A DNA stretch of 64,000 bases from Carposina sasakii (GCA_014607495.2 CP053152.1:2480001-2544000), one strand, 5' to 3'; positions 10,379 to 22,579 are shown, counted from the first letter of the stretch. Program-made: numbers and translations. Notes: generated from the sequence alone by a model not told the origin.

Positions 10379-10576
10379 TATACAGGGTGTGGGTGACAGC
10401 CAGGCAAATACTGAAATGCTGAATAAGTACCTACCATTGTGTTGAATTACACGACAGTGTTATTACTCAGGAAATTTTGGAATTTTCCTACTAACTTTTC
10501 AGTGTTTTCCGCCTCAGAGTCATGGTCAGAAGTCATGGTATCAATATTTGCCTGGCTGTCACAAACACCCTGTATA
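10379..10576. mobile_element. MITE with about 35-base terminal inverted repeats
   Basis: The left end TATACAGGGTGTGGGTGACA and the right end, reverse complemented (TATACAGGGTGTTTGTGACA), continue matching through AGCCAGGCAAATA. No coding sequence lies inside, so this is a non-autonomous DNA transposon. The CAGGGTGT ends recur in other elements of this window (27795, 28698, 50283). Confidence 0.85.
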
Positions 10577-10648
10577 AGATAAATACGGAACATGTTGACG
10601 CCCTCTGGCTGTCAACACCCTGTATAAGATAAATACGGAACATGATGA
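10566..10648 (+). repeat. 50-base tandem duplication at the MITE right end
   Basis: CACCCTGTATAAGATAAATA occurs at 10566 and again at 10616, followed by CGGAACATG in both and preceded by CTGGCTGTCA. The MITE terminus and its right flank are therefore duplicated once, period 50. Confidence 0.9.
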
Positions 10649-13600
10649 CGCCGTAAAAACCTAACTATTTGGACATACCTTTCAACGCTCACTCACGGTG
10701 CGATCAAAGCAATTCAAAATTGCCATTTCTGGACAATCGGAGAAACGAATACGAATCGAGGCAGGGGGTACTGTGCCATCGTTAATTGGACGTGTGACCA
10801 TTTACGGTGCACTTTCTTTATATCGCCGAACATCACGACCCGTTCGTGACACTGAAGTCGCGGCAGGAAGTCGGGCCGGCGTACACGATATCCCTTTTAC
10901 GCGGACCAATTAACGGACCCCAACGGACCGGATATGCATTAGCACCTCCACCCTCCACTAATCTTTTTATACCACAGTAGTTCTGCCCTGAGAAATACAA
11001 AGCAGACATACACTTCGCCGCTTTGTCACGTTCCGTCCATCAATACTCCGCAGGTAGATCGCGAGGATACTTCAACGACGTGCCTCTATTGACCGGATTA
11101 AGGCCGTCCTTGGTATCACTAGAGCTGTTCAGACGTCTATGGTAGTGCCATCTAATAAATAAATTATGTACAAAGGAGATTTCATAAGTGCAGTAATCAA
11201 TGGTCCAGTCACGCACGCGTCCTAGGCTATACTTGATTCGGTTGCGATTAAGACTGTACGATGACGCAAACGGCTCGATTCATAGAACAAATATTTCCAC
11301 GTGAATTTGACATTGTTGTAGACAAAAATAGGTAAGCAGCGTCCACGTGCCGTGTCGGGTAACTTTCGAAATCATTCCAATGAAAACATTCCTGTTAAAA
11401 AGCTGCGAACTATTATTAGCGTAAGAAAGCGGAAGTAAGCCCGTGCTACGGAACCAAGGTATGGCAGACGTATGGTACTTCCGTTTTCGCTTGAGTGAGT
11501 CTCACCCTTCGCCGAGGGCTGCTCCGGAAGGGACCAATATTAATAAACGTTTTAAAGTCAAACCGAACTTTGTTCCGTTTCCGCTTATTTGTTAGCTAGC
11601 CGAGATTAAATAAGTAGGTATTATGAGCAACTTTGACGGTAGCAATAACGTACCAAAAATACCAAGTACACAAAAAATATGTAAAAATAAATACCCAACT
11701 ATTCTTATGATATCAAGATCAGTATCTCAATAAAATAATACTCCTAATCCATCTTACAAGATTTTATGTGGTTTCTGTAACGATGGTTATGAAGATGCGC
11801 GGGCGCAGCTATCGCAAAGCCATTATCGTCCGATTGTATAAACTGAATATTATTTATCGCTTCCTCCGCTTGTTTTTCACTTTACATGCTCGTACCCCGA
11901 ATGTAGTTAATAATGTTTACGACGTGTAGGGCCCTGCGAGTGATTTTACTCAACGATGGATAACCGAGGATTGTATTACACGCAACTGTTAAAGTGATCC
12001 ATTAACGATTTCTTGGTACTCATTTTAAACCTCAAGGTTAAAGTTTCTTAAGATAATTAAAAGGTCGGACGCAATATACGTCAGAGGCGGCACTGGTCAT
12101 ATGGAAATCAAAGCATACTTCAAGCAGCAATAAGTCAAATTGCCAAAAGAAACATAAAAGCGGTTTGCAATCGAAAACAGCGGGATCCCGCACGATTCTT
12201 CGGCAGAGATCACTCGTGGGAAAATCTCACAGTTTCTTTCACTGGCAATACCGCTCTTGACTAATAACTGAGCACGTGAGAAACTCTAGGCAATGAAAGC
12301 TTAAAACAATAGTGCGTTATGATGACAATGTTTTTTCTTCATCGTAGAGAATTCTAAGAAAATATTTACAGTATTTGCACATATTCAATAGAACATGACT
12401 GTAAATGTATTTTCATATTCATGCAAATCCTACGATAATATTGAATGAAAGTTAGGAGCATTGAGTAAACTAGTCGAGCGACTCATGCTTTTTATAGCAG
12501 GCGTAGATTTTACTGAAGCTTTACTTATTGTTAATACCCCTGTTTTTCTTTATTTAATGCATTGTTAACCTGTCACTATTTAGCATAGCACTCAGTAAAC
12601 TAGCCGTGGGCACTGACTGAGGGTACTTGCAATTTTTCACTCTTGCTCTTGAGGGCTTTGTTTTTGTTTGTTTGGCTATCTGACTAAACCCCACTTGCAG
12701 CAAATGCTAAATCTAGATCAAAGTTAAATCGAAAATTAGTGCAGCTCTTTCCGGCAAAAAAAGCAAAACCGACCTGACCGCAAACCTGTAGCCGATATCA
12801 GTGTATCCGATTCCATCCAAGAATATTATTAATGCTAGAGTTTGGATAACTAATATCTCAATCAGGTCGGAACGGAAAATTTTGTTAAGAATGATGGCCA
12901 AGCTAATTTATATCGATAATAATACCTTCAGTCTGCATATACTTACATAGTTAGACATGATTCTCGGAAAAACTTATGAAATGAATGGCTAGATTTTGCA
13001 ACTTACAACGGAAAAGCCATATACAGCCACGGAGCACATCCTAGGCTACAATACGCTTTCTTGATGATCAATAATTGAAGTTCAATCGTTCCTTCCAAAA
13101 TCTGGCTAAGTCTACCCAAGAGCCTATTCAGACAGAAACTGTGACTGTCAACAAGGTTCCTAAACACGTATTTAAAAGGCCGGTTATCAATAGGACCACC
13201 TTTCATACATTATGTCGTCAGACGTGACAATGGGAAACAAGTTAATGATGCATCTATTACTAGACACAAGCTGATAACCTGTCACTTGATGACAAAAACT
13301 TCAACGAAACTCTATAACCACAGAGTCACTTTAAGTGTTGCAGGAAGTTTCGGCACTATTTCTAATGTATAAGTTTGTTAACGAATGTAGAATGATTCTA
13401 ACTAAATAAAAACTGCAAAGCCAAGCAAGAGATACTAACATTTTGTAATTCTCTCAGGCGATAAGCTAGCAACTTGACATTGATCATGATCACTAACCCG
13501 ACTCTCTGCTATGCTAAACGTGGCTCTGTGATCTCCTTTATAATCCTGTAGTTCTGGCTAGCCCATTTCGGCAACACGCAAATCTGTTGGAACATCAACG

Positions 13601-14006
13601 ATGACCCGACTCTTTTGTGCATGCCTGATTATTAGATGCGAATAGGTTAAATATTAAAAACATCAGCATGAATAAAGCACGTTGTTTTTGCTAGAAAAGC
13701 AGTGGCAGGCATAACGAGGGCGTGGCGATTCAATTTCCGGCCACCGACACCAGCAGTACTGTTTCGTAATAACGGAATTACTGGCTTTTTATTTGATTCT
13801 GCTATTTATATTTCTAATAGCCAAAAGATAATTTATAAAAGAATTAAAATAACCACCACGAGTGAAAGAAAAAAAAACATATTGTTTTACAAAATATGGA
13901 GTTTTATTCTGCCTGGTTCTGTGTATGGTCAATGATACAGCAACAACCAGCCCCCATCTAACTAGAGAAAGGTTTTAAAATAATTGTAAAGAACTCCAGA
14001 TCATAA
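10649..14006. other. Non-coding region, no gene recognised
   Basis: There is no splice-supported open frame. 10700-10930 is relatively GC-rich and could be regulatory, which is only inference. 13440-13600 is a diverged relative of 23400-23520 (shared blocks CTAGCAACTTG, GCTATGCTAAA and AGTTCTGGCTA or CACTTCTGGCTA), probably an old repeat family. Confidence 0.5.
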
Positions 14007-14093
14007 ATATGTTTTAAGAAATGAAAAAAATTCTTCACGTCGTGGGTTCGAGTCCCACTCGGGTGAATTTTTTTTTCATTTCTTAAAACATAT
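14007..14093 (+). mobile_element. tRNA-derived SINE remnant inside a perfect fold-back
   Basis: A 27-29 base inverted repeat (ATATGTTTTAAGAAATG at 14007, CATTTCTTAAAACATAT ending 14093) encloses a tRNA T-arm with its B box (GGGTTCGAGTCCCAC at 14044-14058). The right arm resembles the SINE tail at 41860-41880. The tRNA 5' half and A box are missing, so it is not a tRNA gene. Confidence 0.7.
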
Positions 14094-14756
14094 TAGACAA
14101 ATTTATAAGATACTTCTCCATACCCATCTCCATACCATAGATCATACCCAAATTAGATCTAGAAGCTCCTCGCCACAGCTGCCAGATGAAGATGTGAGCA
14201 TGTGAATGGATGAGAAAACTTTTATATTTCAGAGTTTGGTGGAAATTCATTTAATATCAAATCTATCCCACAAATCTTATAACGGTGGGCAAATAAAGGG
14301 CAGATCCAAATTACCAGTCCGTAATCAATAAACCATCAGCGAAGAAAGTCAGTAATAGATAATGGCAATAACTGCAATTCATGGGAAGTGTGAGCGAGGA
14401 GAGGCGTGTCAATTTAATATCCGCTGGTGGCCGGCGTGGCGTGATAGATTACTGTTTTATTAGGCCCAAATACATACAGATAGCTGTAACAGCCACTTAT
14501 AATATGGCAGTGGCATTTCTACCTAAAAATTACTGAAGGCGCACGGTGATAGCAAACACTTCATCAAACGCAATTTAATTTTGTTGCCTATTGGACCCAG
14601 CTCGCAGTAGAGTTTTAACTCGTAGTCTCCGTAAATAAAACGATGATAATGAATGACGACCATATGAAACTGTCTTATGTTACGAGTATTGCTATAAGTG
14701 ACAGAAACTTGGTGCTTTGGTATTGTAATACTGTAGGAATATTGTGGTATTGTATT
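14094..14756. other. Non-coding, nothing recognised
   Basis: AT-rich sequence with no motif or exon I can support. Confidence 0.5.
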
Positions 14757-15016
14757 CTTAGGGATCAGAAGGCAGTTAATTTTAAAAAAGAAACACCAAG
14801 ACGACTAATCAAAGTTTATGTACTCAAGGTTACAAAAATTAAACAGAAACGAATAAAACGAATCGAAACAATATATTGCAACTTCCTATAACCAATAGAC
14901 AGCCTAAAAAATCTATCAGTCAAACGCCACGATCCAAAAACCCGCCAAGCTGCAGTCACCACCATTTTATAGATCTACCCGCTTGTCCCCGACGTTCTGT
15001 GTCCATCTGGGGGTAA
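14757..15016 (-). repeat. 3' LTR of the degenerate gypsy element
   Basis: It matches 19100-19361: both read CTTAGGGATCAG at the left, share TATATTGCAACTTCCTATAA and CCGCCAAGCTGCAGTCACCA, and stop matching after GGGGTAA. The ends look like TTA...TAA rather than a clean TG...CA, and I could not see a target duplication. Confidence 0.85.
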
Positions 15017-15334
15017 CTGAATAAGACGGCCGTTCCCTGACTGTGGCGTCGTCCTCGCCACTTTATTTATATGATTGGTCATCGTCATACGAGTCATCAT
15101 CCCTGCAATGTACACAAAGCAAAAAAAAAAAAAACATATAAATGATCGAATAGTACGATTAAGCCGTACTTTAAAATTACCGTTCAATTTATCTCCAGCT
15201 CTTCGATCACAAGTGTGCACTCAAGTGACCAAAGGACAATAAAGATCAAGAAAATGATAAATTTTTAAAAATAAAAATTGATGTTTTTATTGTCATAAGG
15301 TTCTAGACCCTTACCCACACATAACAACATCACT

Positions 15335-15472
15335 GGACAGAGGCACACAAGTTCGCATGTCCCGACGACATGGACAGAGGCACAAAGTTCGCATGTCCCG
15401 ACGACACTGGACAGAGGCACAAATTCGCATGTCCCGACGTCACTGGACAGAGGCACAAATTCGCTGTCCCGA
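15335..15472. repeat. 37-base minisatellite, four units
   Basis: GGACAGAGGCACAAA begins at 15335, 15372, 15409 and 15445 (periods 37, 37, 36). Each complete unit holds GGACA and TGTCC about 16 bases apart, so every unit can form a short hairpin. The fourth unit is shortened. It lies between the integrase remnant and the 3' LTR. Confidence 0.9.
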
Positions 15473-15670
15473 CACAACGGTCGCATAGAACCACGCAAGG
15501 ACCAACTCGGACACAGGCGCTGCCTATACCGGCACACGACACAACGGTCGCAATAGTAACCACGCAAGTGACCCAACTCGGACACAGGCGCTAGCCTACC
15601 GGCCACACGACACAACGGTCGCAATAGTAACCACGCAAGTGACCCAACTCGGACACAGGCGCTAGCCATA
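15473..15670. repeat. 67-71 base tandem repeat, three units
   Basis: CACAACGGTCGCA begins at 15473, 15540 and 15611. Each unit continues with CCACGCAAG, CCAACTCGGACACAGGCGCT and a GCCTACCGG-like segment. The second and third units are nearly identical; the first has small deletions. Together with the 37-base units this fills the 3' non-coding part of the element. Confidence 0.9.
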
Positions 15671-15699
15671 CTCATGACTCCACAAAAAGCATCAAGCGT

Positions 15700-16460
15700 T
15701 ATCTGGAGTTAGAGCTACTTTTCCGGTCGAGTGGCGGCTACCGAAACTGCCACCCTCAAAGAATCCTCACACGCATCGGGGTCCATACTCCGCCAGAGAA
15801 ACCATGTTATTCGGCAGCAGCCCGTGTCTTTTGCCATAGCACCCAGCAAGCAGCTGCAACTCGTAGCGTCGTGAGGCAGCACGCGAAGCATCTTATGAGG
15901 TCTTGCATGCCCGAGTCCAGCTTCCGGAACTTTGAGAGCTTGTTCACAAACAAAGTCACCAAAGAGAATGTTTCGCTGTCGGGGGCTTGGCTTTTGTGGA
16001 CACTCGTCCTGACGATGTTGATCATCTGTAAGCAGATCAGAAACAAATTTCCGATTCATGGCAATAGAGCCTCCACGGTTAGAGTGTGAGCGTCAATGCA
16101 AATCAATACCAAGATTGAATGACGGGTATTGCACCTTCAACGCTAGTTAGCAACCGCAGCGCCGAACATTGTGCAGTTGCCGCTTGGTGATACCGAGCGT
16201 ATAGCTGCATCTTCCATAAGGTATCAGACCATGAAGCGCCCTGTTGCTCGCAACACGCAGCATATCGGGACCGCTCCGCAGCAAACTGTCCATTCGGTCT
16301 GTCCATTCTCGCGGGCGCATGCCAGGCGTTGATAAATGTATGAAGCTAACTAAACACTCACCCAGTTTTGGATTGCAGAGCTTTCGTACATATGCCACGA
16401 TCACAAACAATCATAGCCGGTGTGCAATCAAAGCGATTGCGTTTGAAAACATTCGTTTCA
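15700..16460 (-). pseudogene. Integrase remnant of the gypsy element
   Basis: The frames are broken, but in order I see a core strand with IVCDRG (second catalytic Asp, about 16420), then PNGQFAAERSR (the NGQ.ER motif around the catalytic Glu, about 16280), then SWSDTLWKMQLYARYHQAAT (the W..L..VQ...N...H.AT block). Last comes a GPY/F-like region with HKMLRVLPHD at about 15900. The first catalytic Asp region and the HHCC zinc domain are not found. At least three frameshifts are needed, so no protein is made. Confidence 0.7.
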
Positions 16461-16509
16461 GTTCTTCGGTTTCTCGTCTTATGAAGGGAGTACAACAGTA
16501 AATTTAAAT

Positions 16510-17294
16510 AAAAAAGCCAGACCTAAGAATTGACGAACTCCCTTACGTTTTTAGGCTTGGTATGACTTAGTTAACGCTTTTACTTCTCCGGACTCGGCCT
16601 AACCTGACATTCCCAATTAGTCGTCCTAAATATTCTACTCAACATCAAAGAAGTAATCTTTTTTTTTGTTCTTGTAAAAACCGCAGCTGTAAGAGCCTTC
16701 AGTACATTTGCATTATCTAATCCCTCTTCAATTGTATTAGATAGAATGAGAACGTCATCGATATATTCAAATTTTCATCACCATCAATTATGGTTAGAGT
16801 ATGAGAGATGATTCTTTGATAGACAATGGGGGCGTTTGCCAAACCATAAGGCATATTTAAGTATTTGTAGTGCCCTGTAGAAGTTACAAATGCAGTCTAT
16901 CAATGGAATCATCTTTCATAGGAACCTGGTGAAAGCCAGTTGCCATGTCGAGACTCGTGAAATATTTACAACTACCAACTTATCTATGTGTCTTCGATTA
17001 GTGGCAAAGGGAAACGTTCTTTTACAGTAATCGCATTTAGTGCCCGGTAGTCCACGCACATCCTATCGCTTCCATCCTTCTTTCTCTCAAACTATTCCCT
17101 TATCAATAAGATCCTTCAATATCATTAACACGATTTTTCTCGTCAATGGAAAGCTTATATGGTCTATAACTTACAGGAACTGTACTTGTCAATTTTATTT
17201 CCATGCTGCCCGTACTAACTGTAGAAGTTGCTGTGCCAGTAACAAAATAATCGGAGAAATCGCGAATAAAGCAAACGATCTTTTTCACCGCCAA
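16510..17294 (-). pseudogene. Reverse transcriptase remnant of the gypsy element
   Basis: It begins with a typical pre-RT segment (FSDYFVTGTATSTVSTGSME, SYRPYKLSIDEKNRVNDIE). After frameshifts come the usual blocks: a [13 protein letters not shown] block, SLDMATGFHQVPM (first catalytic Asp), a [12 protein letters not shown] second motif, and EYLGRLIGN. The thumb-like RQFLGL follows at about 16530. Stops and indels interrupt it throughout. Confidence 0.75.
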
Positions 17295-17577
17295 CTAACG
17301 AGGTCTTAATTTTATCGGATACCACATACGATACATGGTACACGCTCGATGAATCATCTACCCTAGTTAAACGTTGACAGTCGTTAGATCGAATATAAGT
17401 TTACCTTTTCTATTTGATACATAGGTGCCTATTAAAATTGGAGCATTAATACAATCGAAGGGTATAATGTAAAGATCTATTCCAAAGATATTTCGGGAAA
17501 TCAATAATGGTAGTAACGAACGAAGTACATTCAACTTCCTGACTTCCCAGACCACGCATCAATCTGAAGTTGGCTTT

Positions 17578-17772
17578 TTATGGAGCCTTACATACTTTAA
17601 AAACTGATTCAGATACTAAAGAAATATAAGAGCCACTATCAATTACGTTTTTATACTGGGATTCAATTCCGAACAAAAATTTACATCGGTAGATTGTTAC
17701 CACCCGCTTTTCAACTCGTTGTTTGTAAAACAGTTGTCCACAAGATACCCAGTCTTTTTGCAGTAACTGCAA
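17578..17772 (-). pseudogene. Aspartic protease remnant of the gypsy element
   Basis: The open segment contains VIDSGSYISLVSESVFK, the retropepsin D-S-G catalytic motif with the usual following strand. It sits directly downstream of the nucleocapsid knuckle and upstream of RT, the expected order. A continuation may be present at 17555-17367 in another frame (ILIGTYVSNRKGK). It is too short and broken to be active. Confidence 0.65.
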
Positions 17773-17884
17773 GTCTTAACAAATTTTGTCGCCGTATTGG
17801 AACCGGATTAGAAGAAAACTGAAGCTGTAATTGTGCCTGACGTATAGTATTCAAAGACGTTGAGTTTAATCTTTGTTTCTTACG

Positions 17885-18950
17885 GCAGTCTGCCTTCAAA
17901 TGTGCAAATTTTCCACAATGAAAACACGTTTCGAATACTTTACGCTTGGTGTTTCACTAATACGAGAGTAGGTCGGTTTACTATTAGGAAAACTCGACGA
18001 ACTAAGACTAGTTTTCGAATCTACCTAGGCTTGAGATTACGGATAGGAACCCGACAAATTCCTTCGGTTGTAATTTGGCTTTTGCGGTGGCAGCTTTTAC
18101 TTGAGGATCAACGATACCGCGAACTATGATAGCAGTTTTTAGGTCGTCAGGACAATCCCTTTAGTATACTTAGGCGTAATAATAACTTACGGGCGTATTC
18201 CGAGTATTCCGAGTATGAGCATATTTGTTTGAATCGGTGCACATTCTTCGAAGAGTATACTTGCAGTGTCTTTATTACGAGGACAAAGCGAACGGAATTC
18301 GGACTTAAACGTGGATTAATTACTGACCAAATCATTGAGCCGTTTTAGCGTCGCCGCGTAAACAACTGCTATGTGACCCAAACACTCGCTATCACCCTAC
18401 TGGTTAACTCCTCGCACGGTCGACTTCCGCGCACCATACGTCAAAGTCGTGGACACTGGGATCAAATTGAGAAATATAAAAATTCTTTGTCCGTGTTTTA
18501 GTAAGTAGTGACGTTAACGCCCTATAAAAAGTATCTGTAACCGTCTTACTTTCAAGCGATGCGCAATAATCAGTTTCGCGTGGCGTACTCTGAGGCGGAG
18601 GGGTATGACATTGGTCTCTGCGTGACTGTTAACTAGCAGTTGGAGTAGTTGAAACTGGCCCCTCAAGCGCCTTTCTTCTTCTTCTTCATTCTAGCAAGAA
18701 TACCAGAAAGTGGCTCGCGATGCGGACTACGACTACGTTCGAACGAAATTTACGGCGATCGCGACGACTATCATGTCGACGCCTCGGAGACCTTTGACGC
18801 GAACACGTCTAAGAGCTACGATGCATAGACTGTCATCACAATCACGGTCATAGGAATTACGACAGTTGTGAGAATCGTTCTCTTTACGCGTTTCATATTG
18901 TCAGTTACTAACATTTTTAGTTACACGTTCAGACATAATGAAAAATTCAC
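17885..18950 (-). pseudogene. Gag remnant with intact CCHC zinc knuckle
   Basis: At 17926-17885 the minus strand encodes CFHCGKFAHLKADC, a perfect CX2CX4HX4C nucleocapsid knuckle followed by RKKQ. Upstream fragments in different frames resemble a gag capsid (FYISQFDPSVHDFDVWCAEV near 18450; CLGHIAVVYAATLKRLND near 18360). An Arg/Ser-rich and Lys-rich N-terminal region lies near 18680-18850. Frameshifts and stops separate the pieces. Confidence 0.65.
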
Positions 18951-19099
18951 TTAAAAACAAAAATGTGGGTACTTACCAAAAATCACACAAAAAACTACAA
19001 AACAAGAGAACAATACTTACAACAATCGACACTTTTACAATTTGCAAGGATAGCTAAATAAGCGGCCTAACGCGTGGTAATTACCATCCCACTTCTGAT

Positions 19100-19361
19100 C
19101 TTAGGGATCAGAGGCAGGTTTAATTTTAAAAAAGAAACACAAGACGACCTAATCAAACTCTTATGTACTCAAGGTTACAAATAATTTAACAGAAACGAAT
19201 AACACGAATCGAACAATATATTGCAACTTCCTATAACCAATAGACAGCCTAAACACGTCCTATCAGTCCAAACGCCACGATCAAAAACCCGCCAAGCTGC
19301 AGTCACCACCATTTATAGATCTACCCGCTGGTCCGACGTTTCTGTGTCCAATCTGGGGTAA
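19100..19361 (-). repeat. 5' LTR of the degenerate gypsy element
   Basis: Partner of 14757-15016. Numerous single-base indels distinguish the two, which fits an old insertion. Confidence 0.85.
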
Positions 19362-22168
19362 TGCTAAGAGTATAATATAAGAGAAAATCATTAAGGATTC
19401 TTGAACTTGGTGTTAGCACTTTGGAAAAATATAAATAAATACTTACATAGTTAATGTATAGGTATTTAATTTAGTTTATGCAAATCGGTGTAGATAGAAA
19501 ACTATAGAAATTGTAGCCGTTGATACTACTGATGAATTTACCTATTATAGTCCAAAAGCTGCCAATCTTATTATAAAATTGGTTTCCTTCCTCTTGCTCA
19601 CCTGACTCAGTAAAATCTTCCTCATGAAAGTTAAAATAGTAGATAAAGTTACTACAAACAAACGACAATAAAAGCTAAAAAGCCTCAAGTTTTTCTTTGG
19701 CATATTTACAGCTACAAAGTGGCGGCCAAGACTGAATCCGATCAGTATCGCGGACAATGTTCGGTCATCAATCCTACTGTGACAGCAGTAAGCGTTCGTG
19801 AGGGTGATGTAAAAAATACGAATTGGCCCCAGGTAGTGCATCCTTAGCGCCTTATTAATAGTCCCATTGTGGCTCAACAGCCGGCGCCAAAAATCGACTA
19901 TTTTACAGAAAAACAAAACAAAAAGTGTTGCAAATTTTGAATCAGATTTGTGAACTCAAGCGAAATAGTTACCTTACGATGTTAGCCCTGCTGGTGGTTC
20001 CAAAAGTGGCGAAATTATGAATTGAATTGAGAATAGCTTGAAATTTTTGAGAAAGTCATTGATCATATATGACGGTGGGTATATTGTAATTACTTGGATC
20101 TAGTTTGTGCTAGTTATCAAAGAAGGTTCGATAGCTTACTACACATACCATATTAAAATTACGTGGGCTCCCACCACCTACAATTCAACCCACTATCGTC
20201 TTTTTCGTCCACTATTATAAAATAGTGGTCTAGCCTACGTGTCACCTTTACTAGACTCAAGCCTAACCTTCATTCATGAATTACCTATATAGTAAGGCAA
20301 ATAATACAAATCAATTTCCTTACCGTAAGCAATCAGATATTGCCGTAAACAGCGGCTTTCCAACAGGTCACTTTTCTAGACCAGCGACCCGCGGCTTACT
20401 GCGGAAAACTGCATTGCAGTGGCACTTGCAATTAGCACTCAACAGAAACTATGGAAAACACAAGCGAAATACTTCGAACGAATATTTCGAAACGTCAAAC
20501 TTTAAAAGTGGGACAGCGCCCGCGTGTTTGCGCGTTGCACGACGTGCACTGAGCGCGAGCGAGCACGCGCCGGTGGGGGCTTCATTCACGAATAAAGTGG
20601 CGGGGCGGAGCGCGGGGTCCGGTCAACCCATTCATGCGATATAGCCTCGAAGTTGGGGACCCGCGACTAAAATGGCTTTCCTGCCTGACTGGGCGATATT
20701 TTCTACTAGGACTAGACATGAAATGCGAATACCTTACATACAATAATCTATATTGAATGGTAAGGAAAGTTGATTCATTGATAGTCGTGTGAGCTAACAA
20801 GGAAAGGATCGAGTCAGAGCAGAAGTATTTGCAAAAAAATCGATAGATAGCGGAAAATTATCTATTGCCATGTTATACCCGACTGAATTAGCTAACGAAC
20901 TTGTGCACATTTTGTTATGTATTCAGGTTGCAGAATTGTTTTAATGCTATCTGCAGAATCGAACTGCAGAAGCGGGCGAAAGTCAGGAGAAATTTGAAAG
21001 TGTGGCAATTGAGGACGGCAATGTTTTTAGTTGGATTAAAAGAGAATTTTGCAGAACAATCAGTTTTCCACAAATATTCTTTTTTAATAAAAGATATTCA
21101 GATTTCATGTTCAAGCATATGTGAAGGTATACTCTAGGCAATTTCACAGTTATATTACATTAGAAAAAGGGGACGTACCTAAGCTACCCAAGCCATTCCA
21201 GCATTGATCCCGTTGCAACGGAATTACAGCAACAGCAAAGCAACTATTGCTAGTGAGAAAACGAACAGCGGGACCGGTGCGGTGAAAGGCTGAATAATGT
21301 TGCCGTGGTTTATGTAAACGAAGCACGAGCCAAGTGTTACCTCAAGCATTATGCATGTTTATATTAATCGCCATCTGAATCAATTAGAACGATCTTTTAA
21401 TATTCCAGTTGAGTTCTAATACAGCTGAAGATTACAAGCATGACTTGAAATCAATGGTTAAATTAAAAAATTGCTTAGTATTAGCAAAGTTTAAACCTGG
21501 AACTCCTACATGTATTAAATGCTGTTTTTATCTTACATTGAAGCTAAAATAAAAAGATTGTGCAGACTCTCCAGCTTTGCAATTTGAAGACATTGCAACG
21601 TAACGTCTTCACAAGGCTGTGGAAAGATTGCGGTTTCATACATGGGTACTGCACATAAAGGTGAATAACTTTAAGGTCCCAGAAAATTTATGGCTCACTC
21701 ACGAGTTAAATATAAATGTAAATTGCTTAGGTCGTAAACCATCAAAAGTCAAGTCAAAGTCGCTTTATCGCAAAACATTACCTGGAACTCCTGTAAAATG
21801 TGCGATTCCAAAAATTACGGCGCAAAGATTAGGTATATAGATAAACTATGTGTAATAAGTGGCTATTTCATGATCAATTCTAGTCAGAGCAACAACAGTT
21901 TCGACAGTATATTAACAGGTAATTAGCATCATTGTCCGGTTTTTGTGAAAAAGATGAGTGGATATTGATTCGTCATACATGCAAATTACATGCGGCAAGA
22001 ATAGCTGATGTGATGTTGACGACGTTATTCGAGGAAACAAGTAGGAATCTATAGTCTTCAAGTTCTATATTAAACATGATCATTTAAAGAGTAACCGCAA
22101 AGTTAATTGGGCATTCTTACTTTCATTTAAAAACTAGGATGTAGGTCTTTAACATCTAAAAAACTCAC
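19362..22168. other. Non-coding region next to Hecw exon 1
   Basis: No exon is supported. 20500-20640 is strongly GC/CpG-rich (GCGCGAGCGAGCACGCGCC) in an AT-rich setting and may be regulatory. The rest is AT-rich. By gene structure this should be the beginning of the first long Hecw intron. Confidence 0.5.
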
Positions 22169-22471
22169 CTGCAAGGCATAGCGCGATGTAATCTCCTATC
22201 CGCGTCGATCCTTCAGGCAGGTTCCACGTTATTGTAAACTCCCTGCCATTGAGCGTCCAGGAAAGTCTACTGTCTCCTCCACTTTTCGCATCACTCACTT
22301 CACCCCTTCATCTTGACAACCGGTGTCCTTATCTAATTTAACTACACTTCTGTCTGTGTTGGCACTTGGTACTTGTGAACACACTGCGTGAGTATCGCCG
22401 CGGTTTCTCTCAGGTTGCTCGTCGTCAGCTCGATCATAATTATCTGCGCTGCCGTCATTATCCTCGGACAT
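22169..22471 (-). CDS. Hecw: Hecw first coding exon: start and first half of N-terminal domain
   Basis: The ATG is at 22471-22469 (MSEDNDGSADNYDRADDEQ). An acidic leader is followed by SRLSWTLNGREFTITWNLPE and GSTRIGDYIALCLA, which match the first half of the conserved HECW N-terminal domain (in HECW2 an FWDIKEE...DWIGLY stretch). The donor is GCAG/GTGAGT at 22168, phase 1. The exon at 38962 begins with the two bases needed to complete the codon and continues the same domain. One base is missing between 22295 and 22310, probably in the CCCC run at 22303-22306, because the leader and the domain are in different frames. The exon lies at lower coordinates than the rest of this minus-strand gene, which is the wrong side. 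The protein is a HECT-family E3 ubiquitin ligase in the cytoplasm; this domain's role is not known to me. Confidence 0.85.
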
Positions 22472-22579
22472 GACTTTTCACTTAATTCATTCTTCAGATT
22501 TCACTGTGAAAAAACACTGCGATTACAACTAAAACATCAGCTCTTTAAGAGCAGTATTTATTGTATGGCGTGGTGATTA

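Larger units (their letters stand above)
14757..19361 (-). mobile_element. Degenerate Ty3/gypsy LTR retrotransposon
   Basis: Direct repeats of about 260 bases (14757-15016 and 19100-19361) bound it, at roughly 90 percent identity with many small indels. On the minus strand the order is LTR, gag with a CCHC knuckle, protease (DSG), pre-RT, RT, integrase, a tandem-repeat array, LTR. RNase H and the start of integrase appear to be deleted, because RT thumb-like sequence at about 16510 is followed within about 100 bases by integrase core motifs. Many frameshifts and stops make it an old, dead copy. It is a different family from 532-4437. Confidence 0.88.

Noticed and set aside
15265..15675. 136-codon open frame rich in CVRVG and VVGTCEL repeats
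   Set aside because: It is the translation of the 37-base and 67-71 base tandem repeats; periodic by construction.
20276..20644. 122-codon open frame over a GC-rich patch
   Set aside because: No domain or splice signals; more likely a regulatory CpG-rich patch read by chance.
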